Below, piece by piece: positions 1 through 7,374 of a stretch of 22,379 nt of DNA (positions within the stretch are counted from its first letter, which is position 1; each line of letters starts with the position of its first letter). A model generated the notes under the pieces. It did not search any database and was not told the origin of the DNA. It saw nothing but the letters and a program-made list of their open reading frames with translations. Origin of the DNA: JAICNR01 sp035699465 (GTDB lineage: Bacteria; Gemmatimonadota; Gemmatimonadetes; JACCXV01; JAHWKZ01); NCBI GenBank assembly GCA_035699465.1, contig DASSPT010000123.1, positions 1-22,379 on the forward strand. The letters run 5' to 3'. The position numbers and the translations under genes are program-made.

Positions 1-374
1 GAGATGTTCTCGAGCCTCGATGCGACGTTGACGCCGTCCCCGAAGATGTCGTCGCCGTCGATGATGACATCTCCGAGGTTGATCCCGACGCGGAACTGCA
101 GCCGCCGATCTTCCGGGATTCCCGCGCCGCGCTCGGCCATACTCTGCTGCACGTCGACCGCGCAGCGGAGCGCGTCGACGACGCTCGGGACTTCTACCAG
201 GAGACCGTCGCCCGTCGTCTTCACGATCCGGCCGTGACGTTCCGCTATCGCCGGATCGACCACATTCGCCCGAACTTCCTTGAGAGAGGTGAGCGTCCCC
301 TCTTCGTCGCGTCCCATGAGGCGACTGTAGCCGACCACGTCTGCCGCAAGGATCGCGGAGAGCCTGCGTTCCAT
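1..374 (-). CDS. Class III adenylate/guanylate cyclase, N-terminal part (cut by window edge)
   Basis: The 124 visible codons are the N-terminal part of a class III nucleotide cyclase catalytic domain, which makes cAMP or cGMP from ATP or GTP. It opens with RRLSAILAADVVGYSRLMG, whose Asp12 is a metal ligand. KTTGDG follows at 52-57, with the second metal-binding Asp56. FGDGVNVASRLE at 111-122 carries the Asn and Arg that stabilise the transition state. All key residues seen so far are intact, so the domain should be active. There is no transmembrane segment before the domain. In this subfamily the C-terminus often carries TPR repeats or other sensor modules, but that part lies outside the window. 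The start is taken as ATG at 374; a GTG three codons upstream (383) is also possible. It lies about 120 bp downstream of psd on the same strand. Confidence 0.9.
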   Translation of the reverse strand, partial: MERRLSAILAADVVGYSRLMGRDEEGTLTSLKEVRANVVDPAIAERHGRIVKTTGDGLLVEVPSVVDALRCAVDVQQSMAERGAGIPEDRRLQFRVGINLGDVIIDGDDIFGDGVNVASRLENI

Positions 375-497
375 GGGATTCACCGACTCGTCAAGACGTT
401 GGGGAGTGCTCCCGAATGTCGGGGCCCCTCGAATCTACCGTGAAGAGCAGTGCCGAGGCCATCGAGGAGCGCCAGTGGATCGCTACAAGAAGTCGCG

Positions 498-1412
498 TCA
501 CGATACGGCGAGGATCGCGCTGGCGAGGGGGTCCCCCACACGGATTTCTCGGCCGGGGACGACGCGCGGATCGAGCTCGAAACGGCCGGCCTCAAAGAGC
601 ACGACGAGGCTCGAGCCGAGATGGAAGGCCATGAGTTCGTCGCCCGCCTCGAGCTCGATCGGCGGGTCATAGCGGCGCGAGTCGATCGCGCGCCCGCGCG
701 CGCCCTTCGCCCCACGACGATTCGTGACCCCCCCGCGTGGGTCGTTCCAGGCGGGATCGAAGATCGACTCGATTCGGCCGACGTTCGTGGCGCCCACCGC
801 CACCACGGCCATGTCCCCGGCCGTCCCCTCCAGATCGCAGACCAACCGCTCGTTGCGCGCGAAGAGCTCCGGAACGGAGGCCACGGCCGGCGGATTGACG
901 GGAAGGAGAATCCCGGGGACGTGCCGGGCGCCGATCAGGCGACCGCGGCTCGGTGCGTGGATCCGGTGGTAGTGTCGCGGCGCGAGGTAGAGGGTGACGA
1001 ACGGCCCGTCGGCCAGGCGCTCGGCGAGCGCGGTGTCACCGAGGAGCTCGGACGCGGTGTACTCGAGGCCTTTCGCCTGGAGGAGCCGCCCGCGCGCGGC
1101 CCGGCCCACCTCGCCGACGATCCCGTCGACGGGTGAACCCGCTCCCGAGGGATCCGCACGCCACGGCCGCGCGCCCGGCTTGAGCCGGCGTACGAAGAAG
1201 GCGTCGAGCGTTTCGTATTCCTCGAGCGGCTGCTCGGCCTCGTCGGGATCGGCGCCGACCCCCTTCGCGAACGCGGCGAGCACCGGCCTTCGCACCGGAC
1301 GCGGAATGGGGATGTCCGCGAGACGGCCCGCGAAGCGCGAAAGCGCGCCGTGCGGCAGGCGTTCGAGCGCGGCGATCGCGGCGCTCCAGAAGGCTAGGCG
1401 TGGCCGGTGCAT
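498..1412 (-). CDS. psd: Phosphatidylserine decarboxylase proenzyme
   Basis: This 304-residue protein converts phosphatidylserine to phosphatidylethanolamine at the inner membrane, the last step of PE synthesis. Visible motifs are DAFFVRRLKPGARP (70-83), SPVDG with Asp96, APRHYHRIHAP (144-154) with catalytic-type His residues, GATNVG (207-212), and the self-cleavage motif LGSS at 265-268. By family knowledge, cleavage before Ser267 gives the alpha chain its pyruvoyl group. The Escherichia coli enzyme has LGST, and LGSS is an accepted variant. Length fits the long bacterial Psd type. The start ATG lacks a clear Shine-Dalgarno sequence but gives the expected N-terminus. It is divergent from the gene at 1477, with a 64-bp gap. 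The pss gene is not in view. Confidence 0.95.
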   Translation of the reverse strand: MHRPRLAFWSAAIAALERLPHGALSRFAGRLADIPIPRPVRRPVLAAFAKGVGADPDEAEQPLEEYETLDAFFVRRLKPGARPWRADPSGAGSPVDGIVGEVGRAARGRLLQAKGLEYTASELLGDTALAERLADGPFVTLYLAPRHYHRIHAPSRGRLIGARHVPGILLPVNPPAVASVPELFARNERLVCDLEGTAGDMAVVAVGATNVGRIESIFDPAWNDPRGGVTNRRGAKGARGRAIDSRRYDPPIELEAGDELMAFHLGSSLVVLFEAGRFELDPRVVPGREIRVGDPLASAILAVS

Positions 1413-1476
1413 CGATGGCCGGTATCTTAGCCCTGATCACCCCGTCAGCCACTTCCCGAAATCGGAGGCACACCGC

Positions 1477-1926
1477 ATGCGGCGTCGACTGGCTCTCGCC
1501 ATCGTCTCGCTGTGGGGTTTCGCGGTACCGGCGCTCGCCCAGGAGCCGGAAGTGGCGGCGGACGAGGCGGCGGTCCGCGCGGTGGTCGAGGGGTTCAAGG
1601 ATGCGCTCGCCGCCGGCGACTCGGCCGCCGCCCTGAGCTACCTGCATGCCGACCTCGTCGTCTACGAAGCGGGTCACGCCGAGACGCTCGCCGAGTACCG
1701 AGCCGGCCACCTCGCCGCCGACATGGAGTTCAGCGCCGCGGTCGAGACCACGGTGCTGGAGCAGGGGGTGATCGTGCGCCCCGAAATGGCGCTTTGGGTG
1801 AGCGAGAGCGAATCGAAGGGCGAGTTCCGCGGCCGGGCGATCGACTCCCACGGCACCGAGACGATCGTCCTACTGCCCACCGACGCAGGCTGGAAGATCC
1901 TGCACGTTCATTGGTCCAGCCGCTGA
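1477..1926 (+). CDS. Exported NTF2-like (DUF4440/SnoaL-type) protein
   Basis: The product has 149 residues. A Sec signal peptide (MRRRLALAIVSLW... to ALA-Q, about residues 1-22) precedes a single NTF2-like fold domain. Supporting features are the helical start with AVRAVVEGFKDALAAGDSAA, the YLHADLVVYEAGH segment, and the C-terminal strand pair ending GWKILHVHWSSR, typical of DUF4440 proteins. The family includes small-molecule binding or catalytic cone-shaped proteins, and no substrate can be read here. The ATG at 1477 is fixed by a GGAGG at 1464-1468 and by the signal peptide. It runs convergent with the multicopper oxidase gene (27-bp gap) and divergent from psd. Confidence 0.85.
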   Translation: MRRRLALAIVSLWGFAVPALAQEPEVAADEAAVRAVVEGFKDALAAGDSAAALSYLHADLVVYEAGHAETLAEYRAGHLAADMEFSAAVETTVLEQGVIVRPEMALWVSESESKGEFRGRAIDSHGTETIVLLPTDAGWKILHVHWSSR

Positions 1927-1953
1927 TCTTACGCGCCCGGAGACCCCCCGGTC

Positions 1954-3900
1954 CTACGGCGAAATGGAAGCGGATGCCTGGGTCGAGGGCGCGCTGACGT
2001 CTATCCGCTGATCCACGAACAGCTCTCCCGCAGGGGAGCGCACCTCGAGGTGGTACTCGCCGGGCTCGGACGGGCGGAACTCGAAGTCCATCGTCTCGCC
2101 GACGCTTATCGGGGTCCGGTCGGCCAGCCGCATCTTGCGTTGGCGAGCCGGCAGCGCGGCTCCGTCCTTCCCGAGGGCTCGCCAGAAGACCGGGAAGCCG
2201 TCGTGCAGGAGTCGGAACTCGGCGCCGGCGTTGAACAGCGTGATGTTGATGAGCCGCAGGCGGTAGACCACGCCGGCCGTGAGCGCCAGTGGTTCGGGAG
2301 CGCGGCTGCCGTTCAGGAGCGGAAGCATGTCGGGGTCTGAGCCCGTGCTGAGCATGAGGACCCGATCGGTCTCGGGATCCCATGGCTGGCCGGGCTCCAG
2401 CACGACGAAAGCCCCATAGAGTCCTGCGCTCTGCTGGCGGATGTCGTTGAAATGCGTGTGGTACATGTACGTGCCCGCGCGGGGAGGAGTGATCCGCATC
2501 TCGAAGGAGTCCCCCGGCAGGATCGCGGGCGTCGTCGCGCCGAGGTAGCCGCCGATCCCGGCCACGCCGTCGAAGTAGCTGTCGATCTCGAGTCCGTGCC
2601 AGTGGATCTGGGTCGGCTCGTCGAGCCGATTGAACACGCGCACCGCGGTCGGCTCGCCGACCCAGGTCACGAGCGTCGGCCCCGGCCACGCGACCGGACC
2701 CGGGGGCGGCTCCCCGTCTTCGCCAGCGAGGACGAAGGCGAACCGGCGCCTCTCGTCGGGAAGCGAATCGCTCCGCACGAAGAGCCGCAGCCGCCGTCGC
2801 GGATGGACCTCGTAGGCGTAGTCCTCCGGCGGCCGGACCGTGATTCCCATCACGAGGCCGCCCATCCCCTCGACGACGTGGTGGTTGGGATCCTCGGCAT
2901 GGACGCCGTGGAGCAGCGCGTCCTCCCGCGCCGCGCCGTCCGCGTAATCCCCGGGGAGGGCGTTCGGAACGACGTGGTAGCTGATGTGGCAATGGAAGGG
3001 CCAGCCGCCCGGCCGGTCGGCCAGCCACGAGATGTCGGCGGTCTCTCCGACCCGCATGAAGTGCGTGGCATTGAGCCGGCGCTCGCCCGGCCAGACGGGG
3101 TCTGCGCGCTGGATGCCTCCCACGGCATCGACGTCGAAGAAGTAGCCATGGAGGTGCATCGGATGGCCGCGGTCGGTCAGGTTGATCAGCCGCCAGTGGA
3201 CCGAGTCGCCGAGCGCGTACTCCAGTCGCTCGGTCAGAGGCCAGGGCCGGCCGTTTATCGTCATCGTCTCGGTCTGCCAGTCGAGCTCCTGCCCGGCCGG
3301 CGGGCGGTCGAACCAGATCGACATCACCATCACCCTGTCGCGACCGGCGACCGCCCCCGGCGGATCCACGATCAGCGCGCCGTTCAGCTGGCTGTCCTCG
3401 AAGAGCCGCGAGTCGTGCTGCTCGAAGACCAACCGGGACCCGGTCGTCGTCCCCCAGTAGTAGTAGGTGCCCTGGACGTCGGCGACGAAGCGCGCCGCGC
3501 GCTCCTCGCCGGCGGGCACGACGAGCGAGTCCATGTCCGCGACGTGGCGGGCGGCGAGACCATGGACGACCAGCGCAACGTCGAGGGGATTCGAGACCGT
3601 GACCCGGATCTCGGTGCCGAGCGGCACGCGGATCATGGGGCCCGGGTTCTGCGGATCGCGGCCGATCTCGCGGAAGGCGAGGACCTCGACTCCGGGGCGG
3701 TCCTCTCCGAGGTACCGCCATTCGCCACGTACGAGCTCGAGGCGCAACGTCAGGACGCCGTCGACGAGCGTTCCGGCGGGGCGGTCGTTGTCGTTCCAGC
3801 GTATGCGGGGAAGGTCGGGATCTGCGAACGCCGGCGTCGCAGCCACGGCCAGGCTCAGCCCGGCCAGGGCGACGCGAATCCACGCAGCGGGTCGACGCAC
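1954..3900 (-). CDS. Four-cupredoxin-domain multicopper oxidase with permuted copper motifs
   Basis: The product has 648 residues and is an exported laccase-like multicopper oxidase that oxidises a substrate at a type 1 copper and reduces O2 at a trinuclear cluster. I chose GTG at 3900: AGGAG lies at 3905-3909 and the start gives a clean Sec signal peptide ending TPAFA. An upstream ATG at 3972 would bury that signal. Four cupredoxin-like domains are visible, at about 88-183, 188-360, 405-503 and 510-640. Domain 2 holds HPMHLHG (246-252) and HCHISYH (303-309, Cys304). Domain 3 holds HWHG (433-436) and HTH (481-483). The usual order is HxH first and HCH last; here it is reversed. Domains 1 and 4 keep matching scaffolds but have lost the ligands (VVHG at 111-114, YWGT at 148-151, EYHLEV at 615-620). 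The axial ligand is probably Met346. Substrate is unknown. Confidence 0.93.
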   Translation of the reverse strand: MRRPAAWIRVALAGLSLAVAATPAFADPDLPRIRWNDNDRPAGTLVDGVLTLRLELVRGEWRYLGEDRPGVEVLAFREIGRDPQNPGPMIRVPLGTEIRVTVSNPLDVALVVHGLAARHVADMDSLVVPAGEERAARFVADVQGTYYYWGTTTGSRLVFEQHDSRLFEDSQLNGALIVDPPGAVAGRDRVMVMSIWFDRPPAGQELDWQTETMTINGRPWPLTERLEYALGDSVHWRLINLTDRGHPMHLHGYFFDVDAVGGIQRADPVWPGERRLNATHFMRVGETADISWLADRPGGWPFHCHISYHVVPNALPGDYADGAAREDALLHGVHAEDPNHHVVEGMGGLVMGITVRPPEDYAYEVHPRRRLRLFVRSDSLPDERRRFAFVLAGEDGEPPPGPVAWPGPTLVTWVGEPTAVRVFNRLDEPTQIHWHGLEIDSYFDGVAGIGGYLGATTPAILPGDSFEMRITPPRAGTYMYHTHFNDIRQQSAGLYGAFVVLEPGQPWDPETDRVLMLSTGSDPDMLPLLNGSRAPEPLALTAGVVYRLRLINITLFNAGAEFRLLHDGFPVFWRALGKDGAALPARQRKMRLADRTPISVGETMDFEFRPSEPGEYHLEVRSPAGELFVDQRIDVSAPSTQASASISP

Positions 3901-3904
3901 GCGG

Positions 3905-3909
3905 CTCCT
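3905..3909 (-). promoter_or_regulatory. Shine-Dalgarno deciding the multicopper oxidase GTG start
   Basis: AGGAG on the minus strand, 4 nt before GTG at 3900. It supports the start immediately ahead of the signal peptide rather than the in-frame ATG 24 codons upstream. Confidence 0.55.
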
Positions 3910-3946
3910 GTCGGTGGGAATTAACTGCTCAAGCGGAAAACAATAC

Positions 3947-3976
3947 ATGATACGGGGCCAATCTCCGCCCACGCAA
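3947..3976 (-). promoter_or_regulatory. Candidate sigma-70-type promoter for the multicopper oxidase
   Basis: On the minus strand, TTGCGT (3976-3971) is followed after 18 nt by TATCAT (3952-3947; 5 of 6 to TATAAT). It lies about 45 bp upstream of the GTG start at 3900, in the AT-richest part of the gap after the MATE gene. If real, the oxidase can be transcribed independently of the MATE gene. It rests on pattern only. Confidence 0.35.
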
Positions 3977-3990
3977 GCGAATCTGCCCTT

Positions 3991-5433
3991 CTAGGCCCGG
4001 GCCGACATCCACCCCCCGCGCTTGAATGCCTGGCCCGCGATGACCGGCACCGCCGAGTATGCGACCGCAATGGCCACGAAGACCCCCATCGGTCCCATGC
4101 CCGCGCGGGAGAGGAACCATGCCGCGGGCAGCTCGAGCGCCCAGAAGCACGCGATGTTGATCCAGGTCGGGGTCCGGGTGTCGCCGGCGCCGTTGAACGA
4201 CTGCTCGAGCACCATGCCCCAGCCGTAGAACGGGAACCCGAGGGCCACGATGCGGAGCCCCATGACCGCCCAGCGGGTCGTCGCGGCGTCCTCCGTGAAG
4301 AGGCGCACGATCCAGGGCGCGAAGGCGATGAACACGAGCCCGACGGCCCCGAGCGCGAGCGCGCTCCACCAGCCCGCCAGGCGCACGGACCGGATCGCCC
4401 GGTCCGGCTTTCCCGCTCCCAGACCCTGGCCCACCATGGTGGCGGCCGCATTCGACAGACCCCACGAGGGCATGAGCGCGAAGATGACGACGCGGATCGC
4501 GATCGTATACCCGGCCACGACCTCTGTCCCGTATCCCGCCAGGATCCGGATCAGCGCGATCCAGCTGGCCATGCCGACGAAGACCTGAAACGTCCCGGTT
4601 GCGCTCAGGCTCACGAGCCGGGAGAGGAGCGCCGTGTCGAGGCCCATGTGACGGCGCCGGATGCGCACGCGGGATCCCGGCCGCAAGAGCGTCGCGAGCT
4701 GTACGACGACCGCCGTGCCGCGGCCGATGGTGGTCGCCACCGCCGCACCCGTAAGCCCCATCTCGGGGAATGGCCCCAGGCCGAAGATCAGGAACGGATC
4801 GAGGACGATGTTGATGCCGTTGGCGAGCCACAGGAGCCGCATTGCGATCGCCGCGTCGCCCGCTCCGCGGAAGACCGCGTTCAGCAGGAACAGCAGCATG
4901 ATCGTCGCGTTCCCGCCGAGGAGGACGCGGGCGTACCCGGACCCCTGCGCCACTACATCGGGCTCCGCGCCCAGAAGTCGCAGGAACTGGGGCGCGAACA
5001 GAATGCCGCAGATTCCGATGGCTGCGGAAAGCCCGAAACCGAGCGCGATCGCCTGCACTGCGGAGCGCGCCGCGCCTTCCGGATCACCGGCGCCGATCCG
5101 GCGCGCGACCATCGCGGTCACGCCGATCGAGAGCCCGATCGCGATCGTGTAGACCAGCGTGACGATGGACTCCGTCAGTCCGACGGAAGTGATCGCCCCG
5201 GCACCCAGGCGCGAGACCCAGAAGATGTTCGTCAGAGCGAACACCGACTCGAGCGCGGTCTCGAGCACCATCGGGATCGCGAGCATGAGCAGCGCGCGCC
5301 CGACAGGCCCCTGGGTGTAGTCCAGCGACGACCCCCGCAGGGCCTCTTTGAGGAGCGCGATCCTGCCCTGGGCAGGCGCCGGCTCCTGGGGCGCGAGGAC
5401 TTCTTCGGGAACCACTTCTTCGCTATCGGACAT
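3991..5433 (-). CDS. MATE family multidrug/cation antiporter
   Basis: This 480-residue inner-membrane exporter has the pattern of about 12 transmembrane helices in two halves. A hydrophilic acidic N-tail (MSDSEEVVPEEV...) precedes the first helix. Family-like segments are GPVGRALLMLAIPMVLE, the VARRIGAGDPEGAARSA loop after helix 3, and the corresponding second-half loop VGQGLGAGKPDRAIRSVR. These two related loops reflect the internal duplication typical of MATE proteins. They use H+ or Na+ gradients to expel cationic compounds, and no substrate can be assigned. I chose ATG at 5433 (GAGG just upstream). A GTG 17 codons earlier (5484) is in frame but looks less likely. The multicopper oxidase follows 90 bp downstream on the same strand. 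Confidence 0.93.
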   Translation of the reverse strand: MSDSEEVVPEEVLAPQEPAPAQGRIALLKEALRGSSLDYTQGPVGRALLMLAIPMVLETALESVFALTNIFWVSRLGAGAITSVGLTESIVTLVYTIAIGLSIGVTAMVARRIGAGDPEGAARSAVQAIALGFGLSAAIGICGILFAPQFLRLLGAEPDVVAQGSGYARVLLGGNATIMLLFLLNAVFRGAGDAAIAMRLLWLANGINIVLDPFLIFGLGPFPEMGLTGAAVATTIGRGTAVVVQLATLLRPGSRVRIRRRHMGLDTALLSRLVSLSATGTFQVFVGMASWIALIRILAGYGTEVVAGYTIAIRVVIFALMPSWGLSNAAATMVGQGLGAGKPDRAIRSVRLAGWWSALALGAVGLVFIAFAPWIVRLFTEDAATTRWAVMGLRIVALGFPFYGWGMVLEQSFNGAGDTRTPTWINIACFWALELPAAWFLSRAGMGPMGVFVAIAVAYSAVPVIAGQAFKRGGWMSARA

Positions 5434-5523
5434 GACGACCTCGTGAACGCTGGACTCGACGGCGAACGATGCGCGGGCGTTCACGGAAGCGAAGCGGAGA
5501 CGCTTCTTCCGCGGGCTACGGCA

Positions 5524-5541
5524 GCTCCTCCAGGGAGGAGC
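5524..5541. repeat. Perfect inverted repeat GCTCCTCC-AG-GGAGGAGC
   Basis: Two perfect 8-bp arms are separated by 2 nt. There is no T-tract on either side, so it is more likely an operator or RNA structure than an intrinsic terminator. It lies about 90 bp upstream of the MATE start. Confidence 0.6.
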
Positions 5542-5550
5542 AGCGGCGTT

Positions 5551-5600
5551 CTGTCAGACGGGGAAGGTGCCGACCGTGAGCGCCCGCGCGCTGTTAGACG
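5551..5600. repeat. Direct repeat CTGTCAGACG / CTGTTAGACG, 40 bp apart
   Basis: CTGTCAGACG at 5551-5560 recurs as CTGTTAGACG at 5591-5600, a spacing of about four helical turns on the same face. The first copy contains the 9-bp palindrome TCTGTCAGA. It could be a pair of regulator-binding sites for the MATE or reductase promoter. The regulator is unknown. Confidence 0.4.
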
Positions 5601-5634
5601 AAGGGCCGATCGAAAAGAGGATCGGCGATTCGTC
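5597..5634. repeat. Long hairpin with GG/GA internal loop
   Basis: The outer stem GACGAA/TTCGTC (5597-5602 with 5629-5634) and inner stem GCCGATC/GATCGGC (5605-5611 with 5620-5626) are separated by a symmetric 2x2 internal loop (GG and GA). The apical loop is GAAAAGAG. This is 13 paired positions in 38 nt. It could be a leader RNA element; the strand used is not known. Confidence 0.5.
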
Positions 5635-5670
5635 GGATGCTGATGCGCGTGGCGGTGACTCTCACGTTCG

Positions 5671-5716
5671 CCTCTCGAGACAGGGTCAGGAGCGTCCATC
5701 ATAGGCGATCGAGAGG
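5671..5716. repeat. Inverted repeat CCTCTCGA ... TCGAGAGG
   Basis: Perfect 8-bp arms at 5671-5678 and 5709-5716 enclose 30 nt. It lies about 110 bp upstream of the reductase start. It is a possible operator, but chance is not excluded in GC-rich DNA. Confidence 0.35.
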
Positions 5717-5822
5717 GAGGGCGTCAATCGGTGTTCGGGGCATGACAACCGGACATGGAGCGCCATGCGATACTGGCCTGCAATTGCGTGAATGGGATCG
5801 ACACGGTGTCGGAGGAGGGCAG

Positions 5823-6701
5823 ATGGCGATGGACACGGTTTCGGCGTCTTCGGCGGGTACCCACGACCTCGGCGACGGACTCGTGGTGAACCGACTGGGG
5901 TACGGGGCGATGCGGATCACGGGCAGGGACGTCTGGGGCCCTCCGGAAGACCCGGATTACGCAGTTCGCGTGCTGCGCCGCGCGACCGAGCTCGGCGTGA
6001 ACTTCATCGACACGGCGGATTCCTACGGGCCGAGCGTGTCCGAGGAGCTGATCGCCGAGGCGCTCGAGGGGTACGGCGACGTCGTCGTGGCGACCAAGGG
6101 GGGACTGAGGCGACCCACGGCTCCGGAGTGGACGAACGATGCGCGGCCAGAGCATCTCCGCCTCGCCCTGGAGGGCAGCCTCAAGCGATTGAGGGTCGAG
6201 CGCATCGATCTGTACCAGCTCCACGCGCCCGATCCCGACGTGCCGTACGAGGAGTCGATCGGGGCTCTGAAGGAGATGCAGGACGAGGGGAAGATCCGGC
6301 TGATCGGGGTGTCGAACGTGGATCTGGACGAGCTCGAGATCGCGCGTGGGATCGTGGACGTAGTCAGCGTGCAGAACCTCTACAACCTCGCCGACCGCTC
6401 CTCCGATGACGTGCTGGACCGGTGCGAGGAGCTCGGGATCGCGTTCCTCCCGTGGTTCCCGCTCGCCACGGGTGAGCTCGCGAAGGGTGGGCGCCGCGGA
6501 GCGGGACGCGCCGTGGCGCGGATCGCCGAGCGCCTCGACGCCACACCGGCGCAGGTCGCGCTGGCGTGGCTCCTCGCCCGCTCCCCGGTCGTGATCCCCA
6601 TTCCCGGGACGACGAGCCTCACCCACCTGGAGGAGAACGTCGCCGCCGCCGCGCTCCAGCTGTCCGAAGAGGACTACGCGGAGCTGGAGGAGGCGGCATG
6701 A
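5823..6701 (+). CDS. Aldo/keto reductase
   Basis: This 292-residue cytoplasmic NADPH-dependent oxidoreductase is predicted to form a TIM barrel. The catalytic tetrad is visible as Asp63 and Tyr68 in FIDTADSYG, Lys92 in VVATKGG, and His134 in LYQLHAPD. The C-terminal IPIPGTTSLTHLEEN matches the NADPH-binding segment of the family, which resembles the YajO/general-stress AKR type. Substrate cannot be read from sequence. The ATG at 5823 follows a strong GGAGGAGGGC (5811-5820), which settles the start. Longer in-frame readings back to 5637 look non-coding. The stop overlaps the next start in ATGA, so the downstream exported protein is probably translationally coupled. Confidence 0.95.
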   Translation: MAMDTVSASSAGTHDLGDGLVVNRLGYGAMRITGRDVWGPPEDPDYAVRVLRRATELGVNFIDTADSYGPSVSEELIAEALEGYGDVVVATKGGLRRPTAPEWTNDARPEHLRLALEGSLKRLRVERIDLYQLHAPDPDVPYEESIGALKEMQDEGKIRLIGVSNVDLDELEIARGIVDVVSVQNLYNLADRSSDDVLDRCEELGIAFLPWFPLATGELAKGGRRGAGRAVARIAERLDATPAQVALAWLLARSPVVIPIPGTTSLTHLEENVAAAALQLSEEDYAELEEAA

Positions 6702-7318
6702 GGGCCCGGGGGTGGCTGAGCGCGGCGTTCGCTGCCATCGCGCCGTTCGTCTTCACGGCGACGGCCTCCGGCCAGGAGTCCCGCTTCCGGCTCAACCCCT
6801 ACGCGGGGTGGTACCACTTCGACGAGAGCTCGTTCGAGGAGGCCTTCGACACATCGGATGTCGAGTCCGATCCGATCTACGGCCTGAGGCTCGCCATCGG
6901 CGGTATCGGCGGCTGGTCGCTCGACCTGGCGTACGGACGCACGAAGATCGACGCGAAGGATCTGCTGCTGTCGGGGGGTGACGAGACGTTCTCGACCGAC
7001 GCGACGATCCAGCTGTTCTACGGCGCGCTGAACTGGCATCTGCCCCTGACGGGGCCGCTCGACCTGTTCCTGTCGGGCGGCGGCGGCGGGATCGACACCG
7101 ACTTCGAGGGGGAGGGTGGAGGGACCGATGTTCTCATCAACTACGGGGCCGGGGTGGCGATTCCCGTCGGCTCGCTGCGCGTGCGGGCGGACATCAAGGA
7201 TCAGGTCGACTTCTGCGAGGCGCCCGAGGAGTTCGACGGCGACGCGATCGACGCCTGCGTCGAGGACGACGCGCTCCACAACATCGAGCTGACCGGCGGG
7301 GTGGAGATCCCACTGTAG
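6698..7318 (+). CDS. Small exported beta-barrel-like outer-membrane protein
   Basis: The product has 206 residues. A signal peptide (MRARGWLSAAFAAIAPF... to ASG-Q, about 1-25) is followed by alternating amphipathic strands typical of an 8-strand porin-like barrel: NPYAGWYHF, IYGLRLAIGGIGGWSLDLAYG, TIQLFYGALNWHLPL, INYGAGVAIPVGSLRVRADIKDQ. The turns are acidic and glycine-rich. Two cysteines near the C-terminus (in DFCEAP and DACVED) may form a disulfide in an outer loop. The protein ends in Leu rather than the usual aromatic residue, a weak point for BamA recognition. It starts inside the ATGA overlap with the reductase, with GGAGGAGG just upstream. Function is unknown; it could also be a lipocalin-like periplasmic protein. 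Confidence 0.75.
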   Translation: MRARGWLSAAFAAIAPFVFTATASGQESRFRLNPYAGWYHFDESSFEEAFDTSDVESDPIYGLRLAIGGIGGWSLDLAYGRTKIDAKDLLLSGGDETFSTDATIQLFYGALNWHLPLTGPLDLFLSGGGGGIDTDFEGEGGGTDVLINYGAGVAIPVGSLRVRADIKDQVDFCEAPEEFDGDAIDACVEDDALHNIELTGGVEIPL

Positions 7319-7374
7319 CCGCGGCATACGGGGGCGTGCGGTCCAGGCGGCCCCGTGAAGTAGATTCCACCGCG

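Larger units (their letters stand above)
5434..5822. other. 389-bp non-coding region between divergent MATE and aldo/keto reductase genes
   Basis: I see no convincing gene here. Reading frames exist but lack family resemblance. The region contains several inverted repeats (5524-5541, 5597-5634, 5671-5716) and a 10-bp direct repeat with one mismatch spaced 40 bp apart (5551-5560 and 5591-5600). It must hold the promoters of both flanking genes. No strong -35/-10 pair stands out. Confidence 0.6.

Noticed and set aside
2452..3924. Long plus-strand open frame (490 codons) opposite the multicopper oxidase
   Set aside because: It is antisense to a gene with clear copper motifs and a signal peptide. 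The translation is Arg/Asp/His-rich with no family resemblance, as expected from GC-rich shadow frames.
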